From assembly GCA_018287875.1 (NCBI GenBank), contig JAGVVL010000015.1, positions 744,001-808,000 of the forward strand: DNA of 64,000 bases. Direction: 5' to 3'. The notes under the pieces were generated by a model that saw only the letters and a list, made by a program, of their open reading frames with translations, was not told the origin of the DNA and searched no databases. Below are positions 44,464-55,613 of this stretch, piece after piece (position 1 is the first letter of the stretch; the number at the start of each line of letters is the position of its first letter). This DNA comes from Nigrospora sphaerica (taxonomy: Eukaryota; Ascomycota; Sordariomycetes; Amphisphaeriales; Apiosporaceae). The position numbers were made by a program, and so were the translations under genes.

Positions 44464-46880
44464 ATGTCCGCCCGACCGAGCATGTCTGTCATGCTGCAGA
44501 CGCCATCGCGTGCCTCGACAGCTTCCTCCTCCTCCTACCAACCCATTTCCCGTCAGAACACCATGTCGTCCTACGATGGCTCGCGGTCCGCCCGCCAATC
44601 CAAGCGGTACTCCATGTCGGCGCTGTACATGTCCATGTCCGCCCACGAGAGCGAATTGGAAATTGAAGACGACCTGGCCAAGGCCCAGAAAATCCTGCGT
44701 GAGCTCAAGTCCAAGATCTCGTCCCAATCGAAAAAGAACTTCGTCCTCGAAAAGGACGTGCGCTACCTCGACTCGCGCATCGCCCTGCTGATCCAGAACC
44801 GCATGGCGCTGGAGGAGCAGAACGAGGTCGCCAGCCACCTCGAGGACGCGACCGACCTGCAGGAGGGCGCCTTTCCCAACGACGACAAGACCCAGAAATA
44901 CGGCAACTTGATGTTCCTGCTGCAGTCGGAGCCGCGGCACATCGCCCACCTGTGCCGGCTGGTGTCCATGTCCGAGATTGACTCCCTCCTGCAGACCGTG
45001 ATGTTCACCATCTACGGAAACCAATACGAAAGCCGCGAGGAGCACCTCCTGCTTACCATGTTCCAGTCCGTCCTGACTTACCAGTTCGACACGACGCCCG
45101 AGTATTCGTCGCTGCTGCGCGCCAACACGCCCGTGTCCCGCATGATGACGACTTACACGCGCCGAGGACCGGGACAAAGCTTCCTGCGCTCTGTCCTAGC
45201 CGATCGGATTAACAGCCTCATCGAGCTGAAGGACCTCGACCTCGAGATTAACCCGCTCAAGGTGTACGAGCGCATGTGCGAGCAGATTGAAGAAGACACG
45301 GGCAGTCTGCCCGCGTCGCTGCCCCGGGGCATCACGGCCGAGGAGGCAGCCGAAAACACCCAAGTGCAGGCCATCATCGAGCCGCGGTTGACCATGCTCA
45401 CCGAAATTGCGAACGGCTTCCTCACGACCATCATCGACGGCCTCGACGACGCACCCTACGGCATCCGGTGGATCTGCAAGCAGATCCGCAGTCTTACCAA
45501 GCGCAAGTACCCCGACGCCAACGATCAAGTCATCTGCACCCTCATCGGCGGCTTTTTCTTCCTGCGCTTCATCAACCCGGCCATCGTGACGCCCAAATCC
45601 TACATGCTCATCGACGGGCCGCCGGCCGAGAAGCCGCGGCGAACCCTGACGCTCATCGCCAAGATGCTGCAGAACCTGGCCAACAAACCCTCGTACGCCA
45701 AGGAGCCGTACATGGCCAAGCTTCAGCCCTTCATCCTGGCGAACAAGGACCGCGTCAACAAGTTCATGCTGGACCTTTGCGAGGTGCAGGACTTTTACGA
45801 GAGCCTCGAGATGGACAACTACGTGGCCCTGTCCAAGAAGGACCTCGAGCTGTCCATCACGCTCAACGAAATCTATGCCATGCATGGCCTCATCGACAAG
45901 CACACCTCGGAGCTCTGCAAGGACGAAAATTCGCACCTGTCCCAAATCATCAGCGAGCTGGGCCCCGCCCCGCCCCAAGTGCCGCGCAAGGAGAACCGCG
46001 CCATCAACCTCCCCCTCTTCAGCCGGTGGGAAACGGCCATCGACGACCTGACGGCCGCGCTGGACATTACGCAGGAGGAGGTCTATTTCATGGAGGCCAA
46101 GTCCATCTTTGTGCAGGTCATGCGCTCGATCCCGGCCAACACCAACGTCGCCCGCCGCCCGCTGCGCCTTGAGCGCATCGCCGACGCCGCCGCTACCTCC
46201 AAGAACGACGCCGTCATGGTTCGCAAGGGCATCCGTGCCATGGAGCTGCTCAGCCAGCTGCAAGAGATGAAGGTCATCGACAAGTCGGACCAGTTCAGCC
46301 TGCTCCGGGACGAAGTTGAGCAGGAACTGCAGCACCTCGGCTCGCTCAAGGAGGGCGTCCTGCTCGAGACGTCCAAGCTGGACGAGGTGTACAAGACGAT
46401 ACGCGACCACAACGCGTACCTGGTCGGACAGCTCGAGACGTACAAGAGCTACCTGCACAACGTCCGCAGCCAGTCGGAGGGCACCCGACGCAAGCAGCAA
46501 AAACAGCAGGTGCTGGGCCCCTACAAGTTTACGCACCAGCAGCTTGAGAAGGAGGGCGTTATCCAGAAGAGTAATGTTCCGGACAATAGGAGAGCCAACA
46601 TTTACTTCAACTTTACCAGCCCCCTCCCCGGAACCTTTGTCATCTCTCTCCACTACAAGGGTAAGCCATTCTGTTCTGTTCGCGCCTGCTCGGCAGCAAT
46701 CCCCTAACAGAAGCCCTAGGTCGCAACCGGGGTCTCCTCGAGCTCGACCTCAAACTCGACGACCTGCTCGAGATGCAGAAGGACAACCAGGACGACTTGG
46801 ATCTCGAATACGTCCAGTTCAACGTCCCCAAGGTGCTGGCACTGCTGAACAAGCGCTTCGCAAGGAAGAAGGGCTGGTAA
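44464..46880 (+). CDS. Ras GTPase-activating protein, fungal GapA/IQGAP-related type with RasGAP C-terminal domain
   Basis: Exons 44464-46660 and 46720-46880 (59-nt intron) give 785 aa. The ATG in TTC-ATG-TCC-GCC is used; the frame upstream has no ATG. It stimulates GTP hydrolysis by Ras, which in fungi controls polarity and septation. Residues 1-65 are Ser-rich and disordered. A coiled coil at about 70-125 (LEIEDDLAKAQKILRELKSK) precedes the RasGAP domain, about 150-480. LLRANTPVSRM carries Arg219, aligned by me with the catalytic arginine finger (FRATT in human p120GAP). FLRFINPAIVTP (366-377) is the family signature. The RasGAP_C domain (about 540-770) follows, with the last 53 residues in exon 2. 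Confidence 0.93.
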
Positions 46881-48467
46881 GCCAAGCGTGTTTTCAGCGG
46901 TTTCCCCTCCCTGACGCCGGGCCGTACCGGCCCTGTTCCTCACGACTTTGCGACATCTTGGTTGATCATCTGGCATGGCGTTCGGCGGGCCTCTTGCGAC
47001 ATGATACCAATTCCTTACCATATACGATCATCGTTCCTCCCCTTCGGTAGGCCTTCTCGGCTCCAGTGTATTATTTGCAGCCCCCAAAAAGTCCACATCC
47101 ACCTGTACTACTACCGAGTCTTACCACCGCGTCTTGGCGTGTTGCGCCCTTGACGTCGCGACGCACAATGTTCCCCCCCTCGCTTCCACCTGACACCACG
47201 AGACCTTCGGCTCTTTAATCACTGCGTCGGCGACGCTTGTATATCTTCTAATCTAGCCGTGCCGGTCCTCTGGGCCGCGTCCACAAGGCAAGCCGGTCAG
47301 AGTGGGAAAAAGCGTATCGCTTATGGCGAAACGATTGCGGTCGCCGTCCCGCATACGATAGCAACGGCAGGAGGGGGAAATCTTAGGGCTACGGCTGGTC
47401 CGGGGGCTCACAGCGTCGCGTTTTGTCACTGTTTTTCCCTCTTTTTTTCTCTTACCACTTTCCTTCCCGGTGTCCTTGTGGGTCTCTTTGATGAAGCATG
47501 AGATGGTGAAGGTTGGGGAATTATTTCTTTTGGGAAGAGGGATATGTTGGAAGGGACAGGAGCGGACTGGGGCCGAATATTTCCGTTCTGGATGACGATG
47601 GGCTCACGCGTTTCCTCTTGCTTGGGGTTTTGTTAGGACACGCAGATAGACGAGCCTATGAATAGTACGACTCGGATTGCTGGCTTTTTGTGTTGATGGG
47701 TGTTTGTGCTCGGTCTGCTTGCTCGCATACGCTGTTTTGGCCTCTGCCTTTGCCTTGGGCCGAGGAAGATCTGGCCACTGAACCACAAGAGCTTAGGGTC
47801 AAGTCCTCTTCGTCGCAGTCTACGAACATGCCCAGCGGCGCTTTTCGACCCCGCCGTGGCCTGAGTGTACCGCCCGGCGATGACGCGGAAAGAAAACGAG
47901 GAGGCGTGCCGTGGTGATCGCCGGGGGGTACGTGGCGGAGAATGGATGGGGGATGCCTTGGGGTGATTGCGACCTCACGCCTTGGGCTGCTTCTTATAGA
48001 CACAGGGGAAGTCGGCAGGGGCCCCTCTCCTGTACCTGATGTGCATGATGCGCGTTCAGCCAGGACGAAAAGAAACGCGTCGAAGCTGTCGCACCGAGGC
48101 GGAGAAAGTGGTGTGTTGATTGTACATCCCAATTGGGAAGGTCGAGCTAGACGCTGCCATGCTCTCATTGGTCGGCTAAACTTAGACGTTATGCCGACTA
48201 AAGACCTAACGTGGGGAAACATGTAGGTACTTTCTCACCTGATTCGTACATAGCACCCCAGCGTGGCCTATGTGAGACGGTGGCGCGTGCAGGACGTCTA
48301 AGGTGAGAGCGCCAGAATAGTAGAGGAATTCGCCGCATGTCTCTTGAAAAGAGACCTATTCTCTAGATAGACTGAGGAAGACGAATGCAAGAAACTTGGA
48401 CTCTGGACCCCTAAATTTACCGGATCCATCGTATAAAGCATCATGTTGTTTCGGCAAAAAAACAATC
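46881..48467. other. Intergenic region
   Basis: 1.6 kb between RasGAP and the tRNA. A 188-codon minus-strand frame (48222-47656) is Ser/Pro/Arg-rich without a recognisable domain and is not called. The T-run used by the tRNA lies at the right end. Confidence 0.5.
48456..48462 (-). terminator. RNA polymerase III terminator (T7) of tRNA-Glu
   Basis: Seven A residues on the plus strand, read as TTTTTTT on the minus strand, start six bases after the tRNA 3' end. Confidence 0.8.
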
Positions 48468-48554
48468 TCCGATGCGGGGAATCGAACCCCGAGCTTGACG
48501 GATGTTTGCTCGTCTGATGAGAGCGTCAAATGTTAGCCATTACACCACATCGGA
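48468..48554 (-). tRNA. tRNA-Glu (anticodon CUC) with a 16-nt intron
   Basis: The 87-nt minus-strand gene folds as a complete cloverleaf. The acceptor stem pairs TCCGATG with CATCGGA; the D stem is GTGT/ACAT around AATGGCTA; the anticodon stem is TGACG/CGTCA; the T arm is CGGGG-TTCGATT-CCCCG. The anticodon loop reads C-T-CTC-A, then a 16-nt intron (48517-48502), then C, so the intron sits at the canonical position after base 37. The CUC anticodon reads GAG codons. Mature length is 71 nt before CCA addition. Confidence 0.93.
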
Positions 48555-49369
48555 TTAGTACTGTGATAATTTTGTGGCTAAAGACAAGTTGTATAGTGGT
48601 TGGCAACGAGGGGGAGCGGGTGCAGGATAGTTGGTTGTATCGTGGCCGATGCTCGCGGTGGTGGAGCTTATGGGGATCAGGAGAAAAGGTTGTGACCGAT
48701 GTGGAAAACGCCGTGCGGAAGAAATAGTGGGGTGGGAGAATGGAATGGGAGCATCGCCATCTGTGACAGGGAGGACGTGCTGCCTGCGGGGCTCGTTGTG
48801 GTTTCAGCACGGGAAGTCGAGTTGGTTTGAGGGCATAATGAGATTGTTTCTCTAAATATCTCGATTCCATTGTGCCACGCCGGTGTACGTGATCTTAATA
48901 GCCGTTGGTTGGGGCGCGCGGGACTGGCCTGCTAACGCCCCGGTACGATGCCGGGAACGCTTGTGCCTCGATTCCCGTACTAGAGCCGTTGGTCGCGGCG
49001 GTCAGTCCGACAAGCAATACGTCTCGTGAGCTGTGTCCGGGTCGAACTTCAGATCGGCTGACGTCGCCAAATTTGCGCATGCCGGGTCCTGAGTACCACG
49101 GGTCCGGATTTCACCGGGCTTTCGGGGAGCACAGGTTGGCTTACAGATGTTGGTTGGCGGGCTCACGAACACTCTTCAACACCAAGGATGTAACTGCATA
49201 TTACCATGTGATTTCATAAGAGTTGGTGCAGTGCGAAATGAAGGAGCAGCTGCCACCAAGGCGAGGGAAACAAGCCACTATAAATACAGTGGATGGGCCA
49301 CGTAGAAGTCCCATTCCAAACCAATCGACAAGATCCTGTTCTTCGAAGGGCTCGACACTTACACCAGCC
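48555..49369. other. Intergenic region
   Basis: 815 bp between the tRNA and the Cys-rich gene. It contains the TATA box of the latter; nothing else is supported. Confidence 0.55.
49279..49286 (+). promoter_or_regulatory. TATA box of the small Cys-rich protein gene
   Basis: TATAAATA lies 91 bp upstream of the ATG at 49370 and argues against the longer in-frame start at about 49238, which would lie upstream of it. Confidence 0.6.
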
Positions 49370-49743
49370 ATGAGCAGCAAAGACAGCAGTACTAGTGCCG
49401 GTGGAGGGGGAGCCAGCAGCTCAACTGCAGGGTAAGTTGGATCGAAATGACTAAGACCAGAGCACTGATTACGGCACATAGGCCTTCCGGTACTGGCACC
49501 ACGGGCCAACAGCAGCAACAGGGGGGTTCCATCGGGCTTCAAGACTTTTCGCTACCCGCACCGTCGATTGCAGGCCCTCAAGGATATGTTTCCCAGGGAA
49601 ATGTGACTGCACGGTCCCTAACTTCCTCCGAGGGCGGCTATCCCGGGGAGAGATTGGACAATTGTCTCAACAAAACCTGCGGCTGTTCGGCTACAGATGT
49701 TTGTATAACTTGCGGCAGCGCCTGCGACCGTTGCCAGGACTAA
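49370..49743 (+). CDS. Small protein with C-terminal Cys-rich motif
   Basis: Exons 49370-49431 and 49482-49743 join over a 50-nt GT-AG intron (GTAAGT donor, GACTAAG branch-like site, CATAG acceptor) to give 107 aa. The first 35 residues are Ser/Gly/Gln-rich low complexity, and the middle is polar. The last 27 residues hold seven cysteines in the order C-x4-C-x-C-x5-C-x2-C-x3-C-x2-C (from NCLNKTCGCSATDVCITC to GSACDRCQD). There is no signal peptide, so the cysteines are probably in a reducing compartment and could bind metal (zinc or copper). That is inference; it is not a recognised metallothionein or zinc-finger family. Fungal homologues may exist that I do not know. Confidence 0.6.
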
Positions 49744-50105
49744 TCGGCTCGCTACGGACCGGCACGTTTTCATCGCATTTGCTGCTGCCCGGATACATGA
49801 GCAGTGCCAGGATGGCACGCGTGGCTTTGTTGGGCTAGTCATACGGGACACTGTCTGCCGGTAACTTTCACTTGGAGTTTTGTTGTTTTTTTTTCTTCTT
49901 ATGTCGCTGTACTAGGCGATATATCACGCTCTTTTGGTTGTTTTGTTCATGGTTTTTTGGAGGTTCCACCGGACGGGCTTTTGTCTAGATAAACCATTCG
50001 TAATCGAGAAGGCGGTGTTGCGCCTCCCGGGTTAGGCCTTCTTACCGATCCGATATCGCGCGACCGCGCACCCCTGTCTGCAACGTCCCATCCAAACGTG
50101 CATGA
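49744..50105. other. Intergenic region
   Basis: 360 bp of T-rich DNA and 3' flank between the Cys-rich gene and the P450 remnant; no N-terminal P450 sequence is seen in it. Confidence 0.55.
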
Positions 50106-50809
50106 GTGACCGCGCCGGACGAGCCTGAGAATATCAAGGCCGTCCTGGGCACGTACATGAAGGAGTGGGTTGTGCCGGCCAATGCGCGCGAGGCGGTGCG
50201 CGACACCATACTCCCCCGCGGCGGCGGGCCCGGTGGCCGCCAGCCCGTCCTCGTGCCACGCGGCGCCATCCTGCGCTACCTGCCCTGGTGCGCCCACCGC
50301 CGCTGAGATATCTACGGCGACGACGCCGACGAGTTCCGGCCCGAGCGCAGGGGGACGCTGCGTGTTGGGTGGGTCGAGCCCCTGGTCCCTCCGGCCGTGC
50401 CGTCCCGGCAGGGATTTCCGCCCACGACCCCCTTTCCCGATTCCGGGCCGGAGCTAACGGCGGCGGATTCAAGGCACGAGTTCATCCCGTTCAGTGCCGG
50501 AACGTGTATTTGTGAGTTTGACCCGGCCGCGCTGCCTCTGATATACTCCTGTCCGAGAGGGAACAGGCAGCTGAACCATGACCCTTCCCCCCTCCCCCCC
50601 CTTCCGCAGGCATCGCCCAGCAATTCGCCCTCACGGGAATAGCATTGACCCCGTTTCGATTGCTACAGGCTTTCGAAAAGGTCGAGTGGTGCGACGGCCA
50701 GCCGTCTCTGATGAGCGTAGGCACCAACATCTCTCGGGCGCGAGTGCCTGGTGAGCTTAACGCCTGCTTCGAAGCGGTAAGTGTGTCGCCGCCACGCCCG
50801 CAATGGTGA
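50106..50809 (+). pseudogene. Cytochrome P450 remnant (CYP52-like), C-terminal part
   Basis: The frame reads VVPANAREAVRDTILPRGGG, PVLVPRGAILRYL, CAHRR, an in-frame TGA (50304-50306), then DIYGDDADEFRPER, the meander region typical of CYP52/CYP63 fatty-acid and alkane hydroxylases. HEFIPFSAGTCI follows; after a GTGAGT...GCAG intron (ending 50609) come CIAQQFALTGIALTPFRLLQ, AFEKVEWCDGQPSL and a stop at 50809. The haem cysteine survives, but the preceding conserved Arg is Cys and the following Gly is Ile. The K-helix ExxR is unrecognisable and everything N-terminal (about 350 residues) is missing. It cannot make an active enzyme. Confidence 0.85.
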
Positions 50810-51406
50810 CGGGCAGAGACATTTCTACCGAACTGGATATTTTGGATGCCATTGACCTTGAGGTTTTGCAATCCCAAAAGTCTACGTCCTTGGATCTGCT
50901 CGAGGCCCAGGACGGGGCCCAGGGTGGTGACTTGGTTCTCGTGGTCGTTTTAGCAGTCACCTGACCCGCCAGCCTCGATCGAGGTGTATAGGGACTGGAT
51001 GGAAAAGCAGTAGAACTGCCTCTGGTGGTAAGAGGCAAATCTCCGGCCGGCCGCGTGCTGGCAAGCAATACACAGCTCGCTGGCTTGGGCCTGGCGGAGT
51101 GGCCCTTGACGATGCGGGTCAGCTGCCTTCTGTCACACCAGTTACATCGCCAAGAGCCTTAGTGAGCTCAGGACGCCACGCTGAAAGCATGATGCATGCC
51201 TGTTTGGCCTCCTTTTGTTTTCAAACTGCATAATTTCAGACTATCGCCCAAGCTGGCTGGTGTGGTACGACTCTTGGCCCTTCTGATCGGACCAATGTTG
51301 ATGTCCAAATCACAGCCAACCGACCAGTACCCACTAGATGTCTCATCTCAACCGTCCACGGCAGCTTTGTGTATCCCACCTAATCCACCTCGGTAGGACT
51401 GCCGCA
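50810..51406. other. Intergenic region
   Basis: 600 bp between the P450 remnant and the hydrolase stop. A 53-codon plus frame at 50804-50965 (MVTGRDISTELDILDAID) overlaps the P450 end and has no known match. Nothing else is supported. Confidence 0.5.
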
Positions 51407-52641
51407 TCAATCTGAGTGGGTCCAGAAAGCTGTCGCTATTTTTGCAATCTCCAAACCTTGGGTGATGGCAATCTCGTGTCCTCCGTCAAGTATAACAGGT
51501 TTAAAACCATCTTCTCCCAGAACAAGGGTCACATCAGGGATCAATTCAGTCTTAACAATTCCGGGATCAGAGGCTCCGAGAATGAGTAGGATTTTGCCTC
51601 CAGCGGAATCTTCGGGCTCCAGGCGCCTTTGCCGAAGCATGGTTTCGCCCACCGAATTCCAGATATCCGTTTGCATGAAAATGGGCGCATGGTTCATGCA
51701 GCTGATGAAAGCGCCGATGAATCCGGGATGATTGACCGTTTGCCAGTTCAGGACATCTGCAACGGTGACACCGGGATACTTTGGGGAGATCAGGGCATAG
51801 TCGTAACTTGGCCCGCCCGTGGCGTCCGATTTCCCAGCGGACGGAGTGGCGGCGATATGAGCAGGCTGTGGCACCATGGTTGAAACCCACACGCGTCTCC
51901 TAACAAGCGCCCATCGCAGCCACTCTGGTAACCAGCCGCCTTGGTAGAGCAGCCTGGCCTGCCGGCTGACGTGGTACTTTCGGATCAGGCCGCAGGGGGC
52001 CACGAGGGTAACTGACTTGGCAAGGTCCGGGAAGTGTCTTGCCAGAGCCATGGCCAGCGCTCCGCCGAAAGAATAGCCGATGATGTGGAAGGCCCGTTTG
52101 CCCGTCCAGGAAATCTCCGATGAGCCCAGAACCAAGAGAATCTGGGAGACATACAGCGCGGTGTCGTGGTCAACATTTATAGGCGCGTCAGAGAAGCCCC
52201 TGCCAAAGTAGTCTGCGGGACGAACGTTCGTCAGTGGGCAGGGGATACATGGCGTTGGCGTTTCTTGCCGCGGGTGCGCGACTCACCGAATACAATCACC
52301 CGGGATCCCCTCTGCACCAGACCGTCCGCCAAGTCGGTCAACGCAATTGCAGGGGTACTCATACCACTAAGCAAAAGCACTTTGGTGCCGTGTTCCGGTC
52401 CCCATTCGTAAACACGAAGCACACCGTACGGTGTGATGACGTCTCTGCCACCGGGAAGGGAGTCGGGTGAATAGGGAAACTTCTTGGAATCATCTCCATC
52501 GCTGCCCCTAGGGAGTTCTGGTGCGCGTGTGATGCGCAAGGGGGGGTTTGTTGGTGCGTACGCGCGGTAAAGCGCCAGCACGAGACAGGCGGCTGCGGCA
52601 GCCGCCAGGCTTCTGTTGTGGCCTTGTAGCAAATTCTTCAT
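51407..52641 (-). CDS. Membrane-anchored alpha/beta hydrolase
   Basis: Exons 52641-52287 and 52212-51407 join over a 74-nt GTGAGT-CAG intron to give 386 aa. The N terminus (SLAAAAAACLVLALYRAY, residues about 11-28) is a single hydrophobic anchor. The alpha/beta-hydrolase fold follows: TKVLLLSGMSTPAIAL with the oxyanion-strand region, VFDYFGRGFSDAP, and the nucleophile elbow GYSFGGALAMALA (Ser166). The likely acid is Asp334 (LGASDPG) and the base His364 (LDGGHEIA), so the triad is complete. A cap region lies at about 200-300. Substrate is unknown: esterase, lipase-like and epoxide-hydrolase-like members share this pattern. The position of the anchor suggests the ER or another membrane surface. 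Confidence 0.85.
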
Positions 52642-53359
52642 TTTGCACTTTTCATCTCCGATTCAACGAAGAAAGAAAAAGAGAAGTCCGGGATCAAAGG
52701 GTCCCTGGCTAAGGGGTTGATCGACTCTGGGCTTGTTCAAGTACCTCGGCAGCCACGTAGTGGCGTTTGATTGCTTTTGCGCGGGGTTCGTCGCCGCCAC
52801 GAAAAAACGAAGTAAGATCTTGATTTGGTGGGAAAAGGGCTTGCTTGATTGGCAAAGTCGGCCTCGGCTGCAAGCGTATTGTTGACATGCCTGACCATAT
52901 GCAGGCTGCATGCAATGAGTCTGCCCTTCTCCCTTCTCACAGGTGGTATCGCTACATCCCAATAGCTTCAACGCATACGGGCACGTAAGCGCGCTTAAGC
53001 GCATGAATGCATCTACACGGTTCACCTGCTTATATGCTCTGATATGTCAAATCTTAGTTTATTATGTGATTCTTTTTCTAATTTAGTGGTGTGTAACAAG
53101 ATCTATGTATCGCCCAGCCGCCAAGGTACGTATCATTACCTAGCGCACCAACGAAGTTGGTGGCTGATCTTTAGTGTCTGGTGTCTTACGCTCGATGGTC
53201 TGTCGCGTTTCCCTTTTGTACGAGGCTGGGTAGGTACATAACCAGACCTGCTTGCACCAGAAAGCCGGGCGAACCGTTTTCTTGTGTAGCGACGCACCAC
53301 TGCATTATTCTCAAGTATTTGCATTTCTCTCCCTGCTATGGTCGACAGCGCCCTAGCCA
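52642..53359. other. Divergent intergenic region
   Basis: 720 bp holding the promoters of the hydrolase (minus) and ankyrin gene (plus). No further feature is recognised. Confidence 0.55.
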
Positions 53360-55613
53360 ATGGATCCTCTCAGCATCATTGCGAGTATCATTGCAGTCGT
53401 CGAAGGCACCGAGCGGTTGGTCAGATTAGTATCCAAAGCACGCAGGCTCAAAGAGGCACCAGTTGAGGTTCATAACCTTTTGTCCGAAGTCTCTCAAGCC
53501 AAGTCAACACTTTCTTCGCTGCGGGATGTTGTGCTCGCGGTTGCTCAACGAGGAGCTTTCAGCAATTTCGGCTCTCTAGATCAGGTCCTCCACGATTACG
53601 CTGCTCGAGTGCATGAGATCGAGACTTTTGTCGAAAAGCACTTAATCACACGTGATAGGAAGGACCACAAATTGCCAATTCAAGCAGAAAACCATGCCCA
53701 GCCGGAAGCCTCTGTATCGCGATGGGGTTGGGCGACGAAGAAGTCACAGGTCGAGGCTCTCCGCGAGAAGATGAGTAATGCGCGGCGGCTTATACTGGCA
53801 GAAATGGCCATCTTATCGTCGTAAGCTGCCCCATATCCTCCCCAGTGGTATGCTTCGCGTTAAATTGAGGGATGCCCAAAGTTCTTTGCAGCTGCAGATG
53901 CAGAGCTCCTTGGAGGATAGGCTGGATCGGCAAGAAAAGGTTCTTAACCAGATTCTTCTTGTGCAACACGGAGATAACACCAAACTCTCCGTATCCACAA
54001 CGTCAGATGTCCACGCGTCGCAGACTCCAGCCAGATCACCCGAACCTCGTGTTCAAGCGCCCCTTACTCTTTGCAGAAACTGCACCTGCCAGTGCCATAT
54101 CTCTCAAAAGCTGAGCGTAACGTGGTGGAAAACTCTAGCCGGAGCTATGTGCCTCGGGACCACGGGCGACCCTTTTCTGGACAGGGCCTGCAACCTGGCA
54201 ACATGCAAACGGCCCTCCACCCCCATGGCAAGAGGAGTGTTCTACCTCCCTCACTGGATCACAAGCCGGGTCATCCTTTTCAAACTAGTGAAAGGGACTT
54301 CGCCGTCTTTCTCCCTCGATTTTGTGCGCGTCGTTTCTGCCGACTCCGAACTTTTCCGCTACATTCAAATGGGCCGCGGTGATAAGGTACAGGAGCTTCT
54401 TGAAACCGGCCAGGCATCACCTGGCGATATGATTGAGCTGCCCTATGGAACCTTGAGTGCCCTGTTCTTCGCGCTGAACAGCGGCCAAGTCCAGGTGTGC
54501 AAGATGCTCCTTTCATGGGGGGCGGATCCCGATCTCGAGCACGATACGTCTCTCACCTCATCAGCGACCAACATGGCCTGGAATATGTCGCACGAAGGGG
54601 GCACCTCCCCTATGGTGAACAGAGATGACCGCCTGGAAAACATATTTCCCTTCCCTCGGGATTTCGACCGCCGGGGATTTCCTCGTCTGACCAAAATCCT
54701 CCTTGGGCTCTCGGGCTGTGATCTCGATGCGGCGCTCAAGGTCGCCACGGCTGCCGACTTTGCCAGAGCGGACTGCCATGGGCGGACTGTCACCCATTGG
54801 GCGGGGTGGAAAGGGGATGCGGAGAACATGCGCAAGGTCCTACTCGCCGGAGCCGACCCGGACGTGGCTGATCCTGCTGGCCGCACCCCTCTGCACTTTT
54901 CGTCCATGACGAACTCATCGGCTTGCACCGAGGTTCTTGCCCAACTCGGGGCTGATGTCAACATAGCCGACAATTTCGGAGAGACTCCCCTGCACTGTGC
55001 CTGTTCGGCGGGCCGGCAGATCAATGTCGCCTTCCTGCTTTCCGCCGGGGCGGACATCAACACCGCGAGCCTGAAAGGCAAAACTCCGTTGATGTCTGCT
55101 GTGCTGGGTGGGAGCATGGAAGTTATCAAGACGCTTCTGAGTCAGGGGGTGGACGTAGAAGCAACGGACGCTGCTGGAGAGTCAGCAGCAACTTTGGCCA
55201 TCTGGGTGAACGATTCTGACATACTGCGAGCACTCGTCTCTGACGGGGGAGCAAGCTTGGGCGTGGTCACATTCTCTGGTCGCACAATAATCCACACTGC
55301 CGCCCAATACGGCGACCTTCGCATGATTGAGACGCTGTTGGGTTTAGATCTGGGCACCAACAGTCCTGCCGCACTCAACCACGAAGGGTTGACAGCGATG
55401 GAAAAATTACGTCAACGGAAGGAACTCACGCAGGAATTCACAGAAGCCTTCGGCGCATTGCTATTGAAGATGGACACAAGGCTTTCAACCAGTGCTCCAG
55501 GTGTGGAAGTCGCATTCCATGGTGACGAAAACCTGCAAGATAACGAGGCATCTTCTGATACTTCGGAAGAAGATTTTCTTCCAGCTTTGGAGAGCTACGA
55601 ACATGCATGTTAG
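53360..55613 (+). CDS. Ankyrin-repeat protein with fungal N-terminal (NLR-like) domain; reading-frame junction uncertain
   Basis: The N-terminal frame (from 53360, MDPLSIIASIIAVVEGTERL) is the helical domain at the front of many fungal STAND/ankyrin proteins. It hits a stop at 53822-53824. The rest continues in the +1 frame to 55613. Joining TC|T over GTAAGC...CCCAG (53821-53845, only 25 nt) gives an uninterrupted 742-aa protein (...AILSSGMLRVKLRD...). A 61-nt intron ending AAAG at 53881 is the alternative. From about residue 330 there are ankyrin repeats, including GRTPLHFSSMTNSSACTEVL, GETPLHCACSAGRQINVAFL and GKTPLMSAVLGGSMEVIKTL, ending near residue 650. An acidic tail follows. The role is unknown; such repeats bind proteins, and fungal relatives act in self/non-self signalling. 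No NACHT/NB-ARC domain is present. Confidence 0.75.

Noticed and set aside
47656..48222. 188-codon minus-strand frame
   Set aside because: No domain, low-complexity Ser/Pro/Arg content, no splice or promoter support.
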